DNA of 64,000 nt from Desulfatitalea alkaliphila (GTDB lineage: Bacteria; Desulfobacterota; Desulfobacteria; Desulfobacterales; Desulfosarcinaceae), in NCBI RefSeq assembly GCF_022968795.1, contig NZ_JALJRB010000004.1, positions 62,001-126,000 of the forward strand, written 5' to 3'. The notes under the pieces were generated by a model, which was not told the DNA's origin, searched no databases, and saw only the letters and a list, made by a program, of their open reading frames with translations. Positions within the stretch are counted from its first letter, which is position 1, and every line of letters starts with the position of its first letter. The position numbers were made by a program, and so were the translations under genes. This document shows, one piece after another, positions 62,768 to 64,000 of this stretch.

Positions 62768-63073
62768 GCCGACAATGATAGGATTTCGAACCCGATCCCG
62801 ATTTCGATTTCGATGAACCGCAATCCCGACAAGCGGCAGGCACGGGACGTGCTTGCTTCGGGCTTGTGATGCGGGGTGTCGGGCGTATTCTTCATTGACG
62901 AAGTGAATCGGGTTCTGTTAATGAATAACCGAAACCGGTTGCGGTCGATTGTCTCGCTCTGAATATTTTTCGTAATAACAGGATGTAAAGTTATTTCATG
63001 GCTTGTGTGTATTACGAGCGTTCGTTCGATTCGACCATTGGCGAAACCGCATAGCATACGGGAGGAAGTGTCC
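62768..63073. other. Intergenic region with ATCG-rich repeat fragment
   Basis: About 305 bp without a gene. At about 62790-62815 the run GAACCCGATCCCGATTTCG, continuing ATTTCGATG, is a fragment of the repeat family found at 46.9-47.4 kb. A weak promoter candidate, TTGCGG (62939-62944) with AATATT 17 bases on, precedes the dehydrogenase gene. Confidence 0.45.
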
Positions 63074-63892
63074 ATGTTCGACCTGTCTTGGTTTTCGTTG
63101 GAAGGCAAAGTGGCCGTGGTGACCGGCGGCAGCCGCGGTATCGGCCAGGCCATTGCCCAGGGGTTCGCCAAAGCGGGCGCCACGGTGGTGGTCACCAGCC
63201 GCAAGATCGACGATCTGGAAGAGACCGCCTCCCGGATCAAGGCCGCCGGCGGCGAGGCCCTGGCGGTTCAGGCCCATTTGGGCAAAATGCCGGAAATCGC
63301 GCGGTTGGTCGATACCGTAATGGAACGTTACGGACGCATCGACATTCTGGTCAACAACGCCGGCGCCAGCCCGGCCATGGCCTCGGTGCTCGATGCCGAG
63401 GAACGGCTCTGGGACACCATCATGAACCTGAACATGAAGGGGCTTTACTTCCTCAGCCAGGCCGCCGCGCGGATCATGAAGGAGAAAGGGGGCGGCAAGA
63501 TCATAAATGTCGCCTCCATCGACGGCTTCCATCCCGAACGTACGGTGAGCATATACTCCATTTCCAAGGCCGGGGTGCGCATGATCACCAAAGCCTTTGC
63601 CTCGGAGCTGGCATCATTCAATATCCAGGTCAACACCATCGCGCCGGGCCCCATCCGCACCAAGATGATGGACTCCCACTGGCACGACCTGAGCCCGGAA
63701 GAAAAAGAAAAGGCGGTCAAGGCGACGGACCGCCTGATCCCCATGGGCCGCATCGGCGTGCCGGACGACATCGTGGGGGCCGCCGTCTACCTGGCGTCCT
63801 CCGCCTCCAACTACACCACCGGCACCGAAATCGTCATCGATGGCGCGGTGCTGCTGGCGCCGCTGATCGACGCGCCGGGGGTGCCGATTTAG
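63074..63892 (+). CDS. Short-chain dehydrogenase/reductase (SDR)
   Basis: The 272-residue classical SDR has the NAD(P)-binding loop VTGGSRGIGQAIAQGFAKAGA, the structural motif NNAGAS, the catalytic Ser in NVASIDGF and the YSISK Tyr/Lys pair. The PG motif (IAPGPIRTKMM) is present. The Arg after the first Gly-rich loop (TSRKID) suggests NADPH preference. GGAGGAAG precedes the ATG at 63074; the ORF from 63005 adds an unlikely extension. The substrate is unknown. Many such enzymes act on 3-oxoacyl or alcohol substrates. Confidence 0.9.
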   Translation: MFDLSWFSLEGKVAVVTGGSRGIGQAIAQGFAKAGATVVVTSRKIDDLEETASRIKAAGGEALAVQAHLGKMPEIARLVDTVMERYGRIDILVNNAGASPAMASVLDAEERLWDTIMNLNMKGLYFLSQAAARIMKEKGGGKIINVASIDGFHPERTVSIYSISKAGVRMITKAFASELASFNIQVNTIAPGPIRTKMMDSHWHDLSPEEKEKAVKATDRLIPMGRIGVPDDIVGAAVYLASSASNYTTGTEIVIDGAVLLAPLIDAPGVPI

Positions 63893-64000
63893 CCAGGACG
63901 GCCCTCTGATGAAATGGGTTGTGGCTTTCGTTGCTGTTTGGGTCTAAAGTGATCCGACAATCGGTTACAAGTTCCGTTCATCAAAGATGCATGCGGCAGA
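63893..64000. other. Right edge, no gene seen
   Basis: The last 108 bases contain no supported coding sequence, terminator or promoter. The next gene must lie beyond the window. Confidence 0.4.

Noticed and set aside
63005-63060. TetR-type operator (GAGCGTTCGTTCG) upstream of the SDR gene
   Set aside because: The half-sites do not form a clear palindrome and no regulator gene is adjacent, so I did not call it.

Overview
The window is about 60% G+C and reads as a chromosomal segment of a sulfate-reducer-like member of the Desulfobacterota (Desulfobacteraceae/Desulfosarcinaceae type). This placement is inferred from content. It carries the siroheme-dependent heme genes ahbC-hemB-ahbD, a PPi-dependent phosphofructokinase, a PurS-PurL fusion, and housekeeping gene orders typical of that group. 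No prophage or large insertion sequence is visible.

Layout. 1-8.2 kb (+): end of a RodZ-like gene, recO, a GHMP kinase, glyQ, glyS, a small unknown gene, a divergent NAD-dependent DNA ligase and an acylphosphatase. 8.3-13.4 kb (-): HU, ftsY and smc. 13.8-15.9 kb (+): PPi-phosphofructokinase. 16.1-28.6 kb (+): a chemosensory-like cluster, described below. 28.5-32 kb (+): a TauE/SafE-type permease and an SsuABC/TauABC-type ABC transporter, overlapping the last chemosensory gene. 32-36.6 kb: a Roadblock/MglA GTPase operon, two PilZ proteins (one with a cyclic-nucleotide-type domain) and a CBS-ACT protein. 36.7-41.9 kb (-): a ClpX-like unfoldase in an operon with ahbC, hemB and ahbD. 42-47.7 kb: tRNA-Arg, folC, rpsU, adk and a CCA-adding-type enzyme, separated by repeat-rich spacers. 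47.7-51.4 kb (+): rho, rpmE, prfA, prmC. 51.7-58.9 kb (+): rpsB-tsf-pyrH-frr-uppS-cdsA-dxr-rseP. 58.9-64 kb (+): purSL, purQ and a short-chain dehydrogenase.

The most unusual region is the chemosensory cluster. In order it holds a TIGR04076-like/cNMP/DUF4388 protein, a zinc-ribbon-REC-CheB protein, CheW, CheY, a 1550-residue CheA, a DUF4388-REC-CheB protein, a REC-CheB protein, a zinc-ribbon ParA ATPase and a HAMP membrane protein. The CheA carries three phosphorylatable Hpt domains alternating with three Hpt-like domains that lack the histidine, and its first two modules are a perfect 798-bp tandem duplication. The cluster has no chemoreceptor and no CheR. Each of its three CheB-like proteins has lost a different part of the Ser-His-Asp catalytic triad. 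Together with the nearby MglA, Roadblock and PilZ genes, this suggests a methylation-independent phosphorelay acting on polarity or surface motility. That function is inference.

A second notable arrangement is the ClpX-like unfoldase translationally coupled to ahbC, driven by a promoter that abuts its start codon. Upstream lies a 77-nt hairpin next to tRNA-Arg. Intergenic spacers carry at least two repeat families: about 180-bp MITE-like elements rich in ATCGAAATCG/GATCCCGATC, and AT-rich AGTTTTA-type repeats.
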